Below are positions 1 through 10,075 of a stretch of 64,000 nt of DNA, piece after piece (position 1 is the first letter of the stretch; each line of letters opens with the position of its first letter). A model generated the notes under the pieces. That model did no database searches. It was not told the origin of the DNA and saw only the letters and a list, made by a program, of their open reading frames with translations. The stretch comes from Gammaproteobacteria bacterium (GTDB lineage Bacteria; Pseudomonadota; Gammaproteobacteria; Xanthomonadales; SZUA-36): contig JAUHYP010000003.1 of assembly GCA_030426265.1 (NCBI GenBank), positions 1-64,000 on the forward strand, read 5' to 3'. The position numbers and the translations under genes were made by a program.

Positions 1-2
1 GC

Positions 3-302
3 ACGGCGGCGGAGTTGCACTGGGCGTCGGCGGAGTTTCTCGAACAGCAAGGCGTCAGCCCCTGGTCCGACATGCCGGTCTGGATTCCGCGGCAGGGTGA
101 CGGCGCCGGCTTCGCCACGCGCTCCAACGCCCGGGCCGTGGCCGCCGGACTGAGCTTCCGTCCCTTTGCGGACACCGTGCTCGCGACGCTGGACTGGTTT
201 CGGGAGCAGCCCGAGGATCGTCAGGCCGAGGTGCGCTCCGGCATCAGCGCGGAGCGCGAGGCGGAATTGCTGGCGGCCTTGACGGCGAGCAATGCCCTTT
301 AA
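3..302 (+). CDS. NAD-dependent epimerase/dehydratase-like protein, C-terminal fragment (5' end outside window)
   Basis: Reading frame is open to the window edge; tail 'PWSDMPVWIPRQGDGAGFATRSNARAVAAGLSFRPFADTVLATLDWF' resembles the C-terminus of SDR/epimerase-type reductases. Confidence 0.6.
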   Translation, partial: TAAELHWASAEFLEQQGVSPWSDMPVWIPRQGDGAGFATRSNARAVAAGLSFRPFADTVLATLDWFREQPEDRQAEVRSGISAEREAELLAALTASNAL

Positions 303-339
303 GCGAAACGCATTCAGGCATCACGGATCACGTGTCGCC

Positions 340-831
340 TCACTCCACCCGCTCGAGTGTGCTGCGTCCGAACACCCGCCACGCCCCGTCGGGCAGCAGC
401 ACTTCGTCCACGACTTCGAGGGTGTCACCGTCGATGCGGTAAGTCGTGCGGCCGCGCTCGGTGGCTTCCGAGCCCCATTGGATGTCCAGGCGGGCTTCGC
501 CCGCAGTGCCGGCCAGGGGCAGGGTCACACCGCGTGAATCCAGCCAGGTGCCGGTGATGGCGCCGTCCTCGCCTGCGCGGTAATAGGCGTGGGCCTTGAA
601 GTGGTACTCGGCGCCGTCCGCGGCGCGCATCGTGTTGTCGAATTCCAGTCGGGTGAAGCCGCCATCCAGCGCCGGGCCCCAGTGCATCCTCTGCTCCGAG
701 GGCATGCCGCGCACTTCGCCGCCGCCGTGCCACTGCCCGGTGAGCTGTTCGAGCGCGTCCGCACCGGCCGGTGCAGAAGCCAGTGCCGTCAGTGCAGCCA
801 GCGCGGCCGCCAGCGATGCCCGCGGCCTCAC
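340..831 (-). CDS. Secreted hypothetical protein (DUF1579/beta-barrel-like)
   Basis: 163 aa ORF with N-terminal signal peptide (LAAALAALTALASAPAGA) and a 'GQWHGGGEVRGMPSEQRMHW' type start of domain. Confidence 0.6.
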   Translation of the reverse strand: MRPRASLAAALAALTALASAPAGADALEQLTGQWHGGGEVRGMPSEQRMHWGPALDGGFTRLEFDNTMRAADGAEYHFKAHAYYRAGEDGAITGTWLDSRGVTLPLAGTAGEARLDIQWGSEATERGRTTYRIDGDTLEVVDEVLLPDGAWRVFGRSTLERVE

Positions 832-1199
832 TGTTGCGTTCCCCCGGCCTGGTAGACGCTCAGCACGTGCCCGTCCGGGTCGAGAAAATCCGCCGACAGC
901 CCGCCGTCCGGGGTGTGGCTGACCGGCATCACGATTTCGACGCCCTTGGCGGCCAGGGCTTCGACCACCTCGTAGATACCCGACTCCAGGCCGAACACCA
1001 CCACCGGGCTGCGCCCGGCCGGCTCTTCGCGGGGAATCAACACGATCTGGGTGGATCCGGCGGCGCCCATGGCGAACGGGCCGTCGTGCCCGTCCAGGGT
1101 GGACATGTCCAGGCCGAGCGTGTCGCGGTACCAGGCGGCCGAGCGCTGCAGGTCACGGACGAAGAAGACGATGGCGCCGATGGAAGCGTGTTCGAACAT
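828..1199 (-). CDS. VOC family (glyoxalase-like) protein
   Basis: 'IGAIVFFVRDLQRSAAWYRDTLGLDM' and C-terminal 'DFLDPDGHVLSVYQAG' VOC motifs. Confidence 0.85.
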   Translation of the reverse strand: MFEHASIGAIVFFVRDLQRSAAWYRDTLGLDMSTLDGHDGPFAMGAAGSTQIVLIPREEPAGRSPVVVFGLESGIYEVVEALAAKGVEIVMPVSHTPDGGLSADFLDPDGHVLSVYQAGGTQQ

Positions 1200-1249
1200 G
1201 GGGGGATTCCTTTTGGGTTGATCTCACTACTTAGGTTGCCGTCACCCGC

Positions 1250-1924
1250 CTATTTGTGAGCTTTGCGCGTCTGAATGCCGATCAGGTGGCCGTCCGGGTC
1301 GTGGGTGCCCAGCTCATCCCCCGACTCGGCATGCCCGCGCACATGGTGCAGCAGCGCGCGCCGGATCAGCCCGAAATCGAGCCGCGCCTCGCCCGTGCGC
1401 CGCGGCTGCGCATAGGCCAGCGCCAGCGCCTCCGCGCGCAGCGGCTCGGGAAGGCGGCCCAGAGACCGGCGCAGCGCCGTGAGGCGCTGCCGGAACGCTG
1501 CCGGTTTGAGCTGCAGCACGTAGCAGATCTCGTCGGGGTTCATGCCGTACAGCGCCAGCACCGCGACGCGGCGGGTGCCTTCGCTGAGTCTCGCCAGCAC
1601 GGCGGCGCGGTCCGGGTCGGCCAGGGTATTGAGTGCTGTTTCGGATTCAGCTTCGGATTGGGTTTGGGCGGGACGCAGCACCTCCGCATCCGTGGCCCAG
1701 CGGGACTCTCGCTGTCGCCTGCGTCCGCCCGCCCGCGCCCGGGCCAAAGCCAGGTTGCGGATCACGCCCGCCAGCCAGGCTCGCTCCGCTTCCGGTCCAA
1801 AGTCGGCGCGGCCAGAACGCACACCCACCTCCAGCGCTTCGTGAAGGAGGTCTGCGGCCTCGGCTTCGTGGTATGCATGGCGCCTGGCGATGGCCAGGCA
1901 GGCGGTGTAATCAGCCAGGTTCAT
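1250..1924 (-). CDS. RNA polymerase sigma-70-like factor with C-terminal extension ending in HDPDGHLIGIQ
   Basis: Region 2-like N-terminus (ACLAIARRHAYHEAEAADLLHEALEVG...WLAGVIRNLALARAR) and region 4-like HTH (VAVLALYGMNPDEICYVLQLKPAAFRQRLTALRRSL). Confidence 0.7.
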   Translation of the reverse strand: MNLADYTACLAIARRHAYHEAEAADLLHEALEVGVRSGRADFGPEAERAWLAGVIRNLALARARAGGRRRQRESRWATDAEVLRPAQTQSEAESETALNTLADPDRAAVLARLSEGTRRVAVLALYGMNPDEICYVLQLKPAAFRQRLTALRRSLGRLPEPLRAEALALAYAQPRRTGEARLDFGLIRRALLHHVRGHAESGDELGTHDPDGHLIGIQTRKAHK

Positions 1925-1998
1925 GGGCTGTCGATGAGGGCGCGTCCATCACAGGCAGTCTATCGCAAGGCGTCGGAGTGACAGGTGCGCCGCCAACA

Positions 1999-2025
1999 AA
2001 AACCCCGCCACAAGGGCGGGGTTTT
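1999..2025 (-). terminator. Rho-independent terminator downstream of groEL
   Basis: AAAACCCCGCC-ACAAG-GGCGGGGTTTT, 11-bp perfect stem with flanking A/T tracts; could act in both directions. Confidence 0.85.
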
Positions 2026-2068
2026 CAATCTTGCTCGATGAACGAGCGGATGTCGTAAGGGGACTCCC

Positions 2069-4046
<1,978 letters not shown>

Positions 4047-4163
4047 GTGAAAAACTCCCTCAAAGATTCAAATCGTTAGCTGAATGATTCGGCCCGGCAT
4101 CCGGGTCCGTTACCTTGTTCGCGCCCAGGGGCGGCGAGCCATGCCACTGGGGCCTGCCCCACC

Positions 4164-4191
4164 ACATAAGGCTGCAAAAATGGTTTTCAAG
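4164..4191 (-). promoter_or_regulatory. Putative sigma32 (heat-shock) promoter of groESL
   Basis: On the minus strand: CTTGAAA - 13 nt - CCTTATGT, matching the sigma32 consensus CTTGAAA / CCCCATnT; about 118 nt upstream of the groES ATG. Confidence 0.7.
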
Positions 4192-4253
4192 GGCTCAGCC
4201 CCCTCGAAAACGTTTGTGCGCCGGGGCCAGGAGCCATTCGAATGCAACGAATC

Positions 4254-4280
4254 TGTAACCATTTTCCGCCCGGTGCGTAC
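4254..4280 (+). promoter_or_regulatory. Putative ECF-type promoter of the sigma/anti-sigma/DUF4252 operon
   Basis: TGTAACC - 15 nt - CGTAC directly upstream of the sigma factor ATG at 4292; the -35 has an AAC core typical of ECF promoters. Confidence 0.4.
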
Positions 4281-4291
4281 TATCCAGTGAG

Positions 4292-4777
4292 ATGAGCAGG
4301 GACTACCAACAGTGGGTGAGGGCCTACCAGGACCAGGCATGGTCGCTGGCGCGGTACCTGCTCAAGGACGCGAGCGAGGCGGAGGACGCCACGCAGGAGG
4401 CGTTCATCAAGCTCTGGCAGCACCGGGAGGACATCGACCCGGAGCGGATCAAGCCCTGGCTGATGAAGGTCACGCGCAATACCTGCCTGGACCGCCTGCG
4501 CCGGCGCAAGCCGGAAACCGAACTGACCGAGGTCCACCTGACCGAGGAACATGGCCCCCAGGCAGGGGCCGAACAGGGGGAGCTGGGACGGTGGCTGCAG
4601 ACGGCCATCGCGGGGCTGAAGGAGCCCTACCGCTCCCTGGTGGTGCTGCGGGACATCCAGCAGCACAGCTATGACGAAGTGGCCGGCGCAACGGAGCTGA
4701 GCCTCGCCCAGGTAAAGGTGTACCTGCACCGGGCGCGCAAACAGCTCCGGGAACGACTGGCGGAGGTACGACCATGA
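4292..4777 (+). CDS. RNA polymerase ECF sigma factor
   Basis: 'DASEAEDATQEAFIKLWQHREDIDPERIKPWLMKVTRNTCLDRLRRRK' region 2 and 'LPYRSLVVLRDIQQHSYDEVAGATELSLAQVKVYLHRARKQLRERL'-like region 4. Confidence 0.95.
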   Translation: MSRDYQQWVRAYQDQAWSLARYLLKDASEAEDATQEAFIKLWQHREDIDPERIKPWLMKVTRNTCLDRLRRRKPETELTEVHLTEEHGPQAGAEQGELGRWLQTAIAGLKEPYRSLVVLRDIQQHSYDEVAGATELSLAQVKVYLHRARKQLRERLAEVRP

Positions 4778-5337
4778 ACGACGACCAAAGGCCGGACATG
4801 ACGGAGTGGGAAGCGCAGGTGAACGCGCTGCTCGATGGTGAACTGGACGACGACCAGGCCGGGGCCCTCAAGGCCGCGGCGGAATCGGACCACGCCCTCG
4901 CCAGCGCCATCATCGAGGCTTACCAGCTGCAGCGCATGCTGGCGGCCCTCCCGCTGGAACGGGCGCCCGACAGCCTGCGCGAGAAACTGCGGCGCATCCC
5001 GGCCGAGCAGGAGTCCCTGCAGCGGACGCGGGTCGCCCGGCATCAAGAAACCCGCCGCCGCTGGTTCGAGCCACGTTGGGCCATGGCCCTGGCGGCGCTG
5101 CCCCTGGTGGTGGCCCTGGGCGTCCAGCTCTCGGGCCCGCGGGCGCCTTCGGATGCGGAGCTCGCCCAGGCGCGGCAGGACCTCGCGATGGCCTTTGGCT
5201 ACCTGCAGAAGGCCAGCCGCGTGACGGAGAGGGAAATCGAACAATCCATCGGTGCGGGCATGCGCGACCCGGTGACGGAGCAGACCGTCCGCACCCTGTC
5301 TGAACAATTTGACCTCGATGAGGAGAAGGAAACATGA
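4774..5337 (+). CDS. Putative anti-sigma factor, single TM segment
   Basis: ATGA overlap with the sigma gene; 'VNALLDGELDDDQAGALKAAAESDHAL' zf-HC2/RseA-like N-terminus; TM 'WAMALAALPLVVALGVQL'. Confidence 0.75.
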   Translation: MNDDQRPDMTEWEAQVNALLDGELDDDQAGALKAAAESDHALASAIIEAYQLQRMLAALPLERAPDSLREKLRRIPAEQESLQRTRVARHQETRRRWFEPRWAMALAALPLVVALGVQLSGPRAPSDAELAQARQDLAMAFGYLQKASRVTEREIEQSIGAGMRDPVTEQTVRTLSEQFDLDEEKET

Positions 5338-5864
5338 AATCCTGGATGAAGAAGATCGGCATCGGCGGCCTGTCCGCCCTGATGGCCCTGCCTGCCCTGG
5401 CGCAGGAGGACGAACTGAAGGCCCTGCCGGGCTACGTGGACTTCGGCACCCTCGAGGCCGTCTACGGCGAGCCCAAGGTGATGGTCAACATCGGCGGCTT
5501 CCTGCTGGGGTTCATGTCCCAGGCCGCCAAGGAAGATCCGGAAATGGCCGGCATCATGGAAGGCCTGAAGGGCGTGCGTATCAACGTCTACTCGACCGAA
5601 GGCCAGGTGGCCCCGGCCATGGAGCAGCTCAACAATGTCAAGTCCATGCTGACGGGCCAGAACTGGGAGCCCATCGTGCAGGTCAACGACGAGGGCGAGA
5701 ATGTACAGATCTTCATGAAGGCCGACGGCCAGGGCATGCAGGGCCTGACGGTCATGGCCGTGAACGGGCAGGAAGCGGTGTTCCTGAACATCCTGGGCTC
5801 CGTCGACCCCGACCAGATCGGCAAGGTCATGGACAAGTTCGACGTGAACGTGGACACGGACTGA
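5334..5864 (+). CDS. DUF4252-like secreted protein
   Basis: Signal peptide (GGLSALMALPALAQ) then 'GYVDFGTLEAVYGEPKVMVNIGGFLLGFMSQAAKEDPEMAGIMEGLKGVRINVYSTEG'. Confidence 0.75.
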   Translation: MKSWMKKIGIGGLSALMALPALAQEDELKALPGYVDFGTLEAVYGEPKVMVNIGGFLLGFMSQAAKEDPEMAGIMEGLKGVRINVYSTEGQVAPAMEQLNNVKSMLTGQNWEPIVQVNDEGENVQIFMKADGQGMQGLTVMAVNGQEAVFLNILGSVDPDQIGKVMDKFDVNVDTD

Positions 5865-6433
5865 TGGCGCGCCGACACCAGGCCGAGGGGCGGACCCTGT
5901 CCCGACTGGGAACCACCGTGGCCGCAACGGGAATCCTGTTGCTGACCGGCTGCGGCCTCACCGCCCCGCGATCCAGCGATGGCTGGGCGGACCTGGACAG
6001 CCTCGGCGTGTTCGACGTCGACAACACGATGACCCTGTCCATCGGCCCCTCGCTGCTGCACTTCGCGGCCCGGCACATGGACGAGGATCCGGAAACCCGG
6101 GCGCTGCTGGAAGGCCTGGACGGGGTACGGATCCGCATCTACGAAGTGGACGGCAGTGTGGTCCGCGTCGCCGGCCGACTGGACCGGATGAGCGCACGCC
6201 TGCAGGACGACGGCTGGTCGCCGGTGGCCGTGGTGCGTGAACCGGGCGAGACCGTGCACATGCTCGTGAAATCCGAGCGCGGGCGCATGACAGGCCTCAC
6301 CGTGCTGGTGCTCGAGGACGATGAAGCGGTGGTGGTCAATCTCATGGGCGAGCTCGCCCCGGAAAACTTCACCGACACCATGGCCGCCCTGGACGTGGAT
6401 GTCGCACCTCGCGTGCAGGTCGCCGCGAACTGA
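5864..6433 (+). CDS. DUF4252-like lipoprotein, paralogue of the preceding gene
   Basis: ATGA overlap start; lipobox 'ILLLTGC'; 'LHFAARHMDEDPETRALLEGLDGVRIRIYEVDG' parallels the upstream protein. Confidence 0.75.
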   Translation: MARRHQAEGRTLSRLGTTVAATGILLLTGCGLTAPRSSDGWADLDSLGVFDVDNTMTLSIGPSLLHFAARHMDEDPETRALLEGLDGVRIRIYEVDGSVVRVAGRLDRMSARLQDDGWSPVAVVREPGETVHMLVKSERGRMTGLTVLVLEDDEAVVVNLMGELAPENFTDTMAALDVDVAPRVQVAAN

Positions 6434-6536
6434 ACCCCGAGGGGCGGTGACACCGCCCTGTTTCCCCCGAACCGGTCAGTGACGGCGGGCGTGAATGTCC
6501 GCCCGGGCCTCCGCGCCCGCTGGTATGATGCCGGCC

Positions 6537-6980
6537 ATGATGATTCGCCGGTTTCTCATTGCCTTCCTGCTTTCTGGCGTGTTCGCCTTCGCCACCGGCT
6601 GCGCCGCGGGCGAACCGCGGGTCGAGCTGAAAGGGCGCGAATTCGCGGTCGACCTCGCCCGCACCCCGCAGGAGCAGGCCCGGGGGCTGATGTTCGTCGA
6701 GGAGATGCCCGCCGACCGGGGCATGCTGTTCATCTTCCCCAGTGAAGCGCCCCGCGCCTTCTGGATGAAGAACACCCGCATCGCGCTGGACATTCTCTAC
6801 TTCGACGCCGAGCTGAGCCTCGTCGCCATGGCGCTCAACGCCCGGCCTTGTGCGGCCGATCCCTGTCCCAACTATCCCAGCCGCGCCCCGGCGCGCTACG
6901 TGCTCGAACTCAACGCCGGCACCGCCGAGGGCATGGGGCTGGAGCACGGCGACCGGCTCACCCTGCTGTTCGAACCCTGA
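6537..6980 (+). CDS. DUF192 family protein (lipoprotein-like)
   Basis: 'ARTPQEQARGLMFVEEMPADRGMLFIFPSEAPRAFWMKNTRIALDILYFD'. Confidence 0.9.
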   Translation: MMIRRFLIAFLLSGVFAFATGCAAGEPRVELKGREFAVDLARTPQEQARGLMFVEEMPADRGMLFIFPSEAPRAFWMKNTRIALDILYFDAELSLVAMALNARPCAADPCPNYPSRAPARYVLELNAGTAEGMGLEHGDRLTLLFEP

Positions 6981-7055
6981 CGTCCCGGACCGAGCCTCGG
7001 AGCCGTCGGGGAGTTATCATGAATGTTGCGTACGGCAATTGGCTGTCGCAAATCT

Positions 7056-7079
7056 GACATTCTGGTGTCACAGAATGTC
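7056..7079. repeat. Perfect 9-bp inverted repeat GACATTCTG-GTGTCA-CAGAATGTC
   Basis: Read directly; lies about 80 bp upstream of the yegP-like gene. Confidence 0.9.
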
Positions 7080-7157
7080 CTGCAAGGCTCTGTCAGGTCC
7101 CGGAGAGCGGGTCGTGGCGGGGGGAAGTACTAAACCCACGACGAGGAGACAGAAAAC

Positions 7158-7487
7158 ATGGCTGGCAAATTCGTATGTTCCAAGCGCAAGGACGGTCAGG
7201 ACACTTTCGTGCTCAAGGCGAGCAACGGGCAGGTGATCCTTTCCGGCGAGGGCTACAAGACCCGCAAGTCCTGCGCCAACGGCATCGAGTCCGTGCGCAA
7301 GAATTCACAGATCGAAAGCCGTTTCGAAGTAAAGACGGCGAAGGACGGGCGCAGCTACTTCGTGCTCAAGGGCGGCAACGGACAGCCGGTCGGCAAGAGC
7401 CAGATGTACAAATCGACCAGCGGCTGCGCCAATGGCATCAAGTCCGTGGCGGCCAACGCACCGGGCGCACCGGTGGTCGAAGCCTGA
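7158..7487 (+). CDS. yegP: YegP family protein with two DUF1508 repeats
   Basis: Two copies of 'FVLKasNGQVILSGEGYKTRKSCANGIESVRKN' / 'YFVLKGGNGQPVGKSQMYKSTSGCANGIKSVAAN'. Confidence 0.95.
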   Translation: MAGKFVCSKRKDGQDTFVLKASNGQVILSGEGYKTRKSCANGIESVRKNSQIESRFEVKTAKDGRSYFVLKGGNGQPVGKSQMYKSTSGCANGIKSVAANAPGAPVVEA

Positions 7488-7608
7488 TCCCGTTCGCGCC
7501 GGCGGGTTTCACCCCCGGCGCTCGATCCTGTACCAACCGCTTGCGATCCGCGTCGCCCCGGGGCGACGCGGTCGCTTGCCTTTCTGATTTCCGATCCGCC
7601 GTCACCGC

Positions 7609-8346
7609 ATGCTGAAGCTCGTCCAGGTCTCCGACTGCCACGTTTCCGCGGAAACGGGCGCGACGTACCGGGGTGTGGACCCGCGCGCCACGCTGGCGGC
7701 GGTGGTCGATGCCGTCATCGACTGGGGCCCGGACCTGGTGCTGGTCACGGGCGACCTGAGCGAGGACGGCAGCGAGTCCTCCTACGCCTGGCTCGCCGAC
7801 GAACTCGCGCGCATCCCGGCGCCCCGTGTGGCCACCCCCGGCAATCACGATGAGCCGGAACCCATGCTCCGCCACTTCCCCGCCAGCGCCGTGGACACGC
7901 CGCTGGCCTTCGAGGACGACTGGCAGCTCATCGCCGTGGGCAGCGCCAAGCCCGGCGAGATTCCGGGGCGCTTCACTCCGGATCAGCTCGCGGCGCTCGA
8001 TTCGCTGCTGGCGTCGGACGGGCGTCCCGCCCTGGTGGCCCTGCACCACCAGCCCTGGCCGGTGGGCAGCCCCTGGATCGACCGCTACCCGCTGCTCGAG
8101 CCGGAGGGGTTTCACGAGTTGCTGGCGCGGCATTCGCGCGTGAAGCTGGTGCTCTGGGGCCACGTGCACCAGGACGTGGTGCTGCGGCAGGGCGGCCTCA
8201 CCGGCCTGGGGTGTCCGTCCACGGTCAGCAACAGCCTGCCCGGACAGGAACGGTTCACGCCGGACCCGGCGGGCCCGGCCTGTCGCTGGCTGGAACTGGA
8301 ACGGAGTGGGGAGTTTCGCACCGGCCTGTTGCGGCCGGCGGACTGA
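7609..8346 (+). CDS. Metallophosphoesterase, CpdA-like (3',5'-cyclic-AMP phosphodiesterase family)
   Basis: 'QVSDCHV', 'LVTGDLSEDGSESSY', 'TPGNHDE', 'LWGHVHQD' motifs. Confidence 0.85.
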   Translation: MLKLVQVSDCHVSAETGATYRGVDPRATLAAVVDAVIDWGPDLVLVTGDLSEDGSESSYAWLADELARIPAPRVATPGNHDEPEPMLRHFPASAVDTPLAFEDDWQLIAVGSAKPGEIPGRFTPDQLAALDSLLASDGRPALVALHHQPWPVGSPWIDRYPLLEPEGFHELLARHSRVKLVLWGHVHQDVVLRQGGLTGLGCPSTVSNSLPGQERFTPDPAGPACRWLELERSGEFRTGLLRPAD

Positions 8347-8365
8347 AGATCGCCTTCGGCCGGCG

Positions 8366-8545
8366 TCAGACCTCGATCATCTCGAAGTCGTCTTTCGGCG
8401 CGCCGCAGTCCGGGCAGGCCCAGTCGTCGGGCACGTCTTCCCAGCGGGTGCCGGGCGCAATGCCTTCCTCGGGCGCGCCCTTGGATTCGTCGTACATCCA
8501 GCCGCAGATGATGCACATCCAGACTTTGTATTCTTCCTCGGCCAT
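8366..8545 (-). CDS. Rubredoxin
   Basis: 59 aa: [59 protein letters not shown]. Confidence 0.98.
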   Translation of the reverse strand: MAEEEYKVWMCIICGWMYDESKGAPEEGIAPGTRWEDVPDDWACPDCGAPKDDFEMIEV

Positions 8546-8772
8546 GCGCTTCCTGGTGATGGTCGTCAATGGGTCTCCGGGGCGGCCGGAGCGCGTCACT
8601 GTCCCGGGTGTGGGCCCGGGCAGGCGAAACCGAAATTGTACCACCGGGGTGCAGAGTCGTTCGTGATCGATGGGGGTGGGCGGCCTCCGGGCCACGGCGT
8701 TTTCACTCCGACGCCAAATGTCCGAAAATGACCGGCCCGATCACCGCTTATCCAACCGAACTGGAACACGCC

Positions 8773-10056
8773 ATGCTCAGTAACGCCGACCTGTTTCAAC
8801 GCGCCCGCGCCCGCATTCCCGGCGGCGTCAACTCGCCGGTGCGCGCCTTCAACGGCGTGGGTGGAGAGCCCCTGTTCTTCGAGCGCGCCGAGGGTGCGCG
8901 GCTCTTTGGGGTCAATGGCCGTTCCTACATCGACTACGTCGGCTCCTGGGGCCCGATGATCGCCGGCCATGCACACCCGGACGTGGTGCGCGCCGTGCAG
9001 CAGGCGGCCGCCCGCGGCCTGAGCTATGGCGCCCCGGCGCCGGGCGAGGTGACCATGGCCGAGCGGCTGTGCGAACTGGTGCCGTCCCTGGACCTGGTGC
9101 GCATGGTCAATTCCGGCACCGAGGCCACCATGAGCGCCATCCGCCTGGCGCGGGCGGCGACGGGCCGCGACCGCATCATCAAGTTCGAAGGCTGCTACCA
9201 CGGCCACGCGGATTCCTTCCTGGTGAAGGCGGGCAGCGGGGCCCTGACCCTGGGCGTACCCAATTCGCCGGGGGTGCCGGCAGCCCTGGCCGACCTCACC
9301 ATGACCCTGCCCTTCAATGACCTGGAGGCCGTGCGCCAGGCCCTGGAAGTGTCCGGGGGCGAGGTGGCCGCCATCATCGTCGAGCCGGTGGCGGGCAACA
9401 TGAACTGCATCCTGCCGGCGGAGGGCTTCCTGGAGGGCCTGCGTCGCCTGTGCGACCAGCATGGCGTGGTCCTGATCTTCGACGAGGTGATGACCGGCTT
9501 CCGCGTGGCCCTGGGTGGCGCCCAGGCGCTGTTCGGCGTGACGCCGGACCTCTCCACCTTCGGCAAGGTCATCGGCGCCGGCATGCCCGTCGGGGCCTTC
9601 GGCGGCAAGCGCGAGCTGATGGAGCAGGTGGCCCCCCTGGGACCCGTCTACCAGGCCGGCACCCTGTCCGGGAACCCGGTCGCCATGGCGGCGGGCCTGG
9701 CCAACCTGGACCTGATCTGCGCCCCGGGCTTCTACGCCGAGCTGGAGCGCAAGACGACCCTGTTGGTGGACGGCCTGCGCGATGCGGCCCGCGAGGCGGG
9801 CGTCCCCATGGCTTTTGCCCGGGCGGGCGGCATGTTCGGGTTCTTCTTCACGGATGCGACCGAGGTTTCGAGCTTCGCCCAGGCCACGGCCTGCGACCTC
9901 GAGGCCTTCAAGCGCTTCTTCCACGGCATGCTGGAAGCAGGTGTGTACCTCGCGCCTTCGGCCTTCGAAGCCGGCTTCGTGTCACAGGCGCACGAGGAGG
10001 CGGACATCCGCGAAACCGTCGGTGCGGCGGGAGAGGTGCTGCGGCGATTGGGATAG
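8773..10056 (+). CDS. hemL: Glutamate-1-semialdehyde 2,1-aminomutase
   Basis: '[29 protein letters not shown]', '[43 protein letters not shown]'. Confidence 0.98.
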   Translation: MLSNADLFQRARARIPGGVNSPVRAFNGVGGEPLFFERAEGARLFGVNGRSYIDYVGSWGPMIAGHAHPDVVRAVQQAAARGLSYGAPAPGEVTMAERLCELVPSLDLVRMVNSGTEATMSAIRLARAATGRDRIIKFEGCYHGHADSFLVKAGSGALTLGVPNSPGVPAALADLTMTLPFNDLEAVRQALEVSGGEVAAIIVEPVAGNMNCILPAEGFLEGLRRLCDQHGVVLIFDEVMTGFRVALGGAQALFGVTPDLSTFGKVIGAGMPVGAFGGKRELMEQVAPLGPVYQAGTLSGNPVAMAAGLANLDLICAPGFYAELERKTTLLVDGLRDAAREAGVPMAFARAGGMFGFFFTDATEVSSFAQATACDLEAFKRFFHGMLEAGVYLAPSAFEAGFVSQAHEEADIRETVGAAGEVLRRLG

Positions 10057-10075
10057 GGCCTGACAACAGGCCCTA
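10054..10075. other. Perfect 9-bp hairpin between convergent genes, including both stop codons
   Basis: TAGGGCCTG-ACAA-CAGGCCCTA; no T-tract follows. Confidence 0.8.

Noticed and set aside
4084-4290. 68-aa plus-strand ORF and 76-aa antisense ORF in the groES-sigma intergenic region
   Set aside because: They overlap the promoter elements, have no RBS that I can support and no family resemblance.
5309-6433. 374-aa ORF as a single gene
   Set aside because: Only the part from ATG 5864 (lipoprotein DUF4252-like) is coding; the upstream part is off-frame to the first DUF4252 gene.
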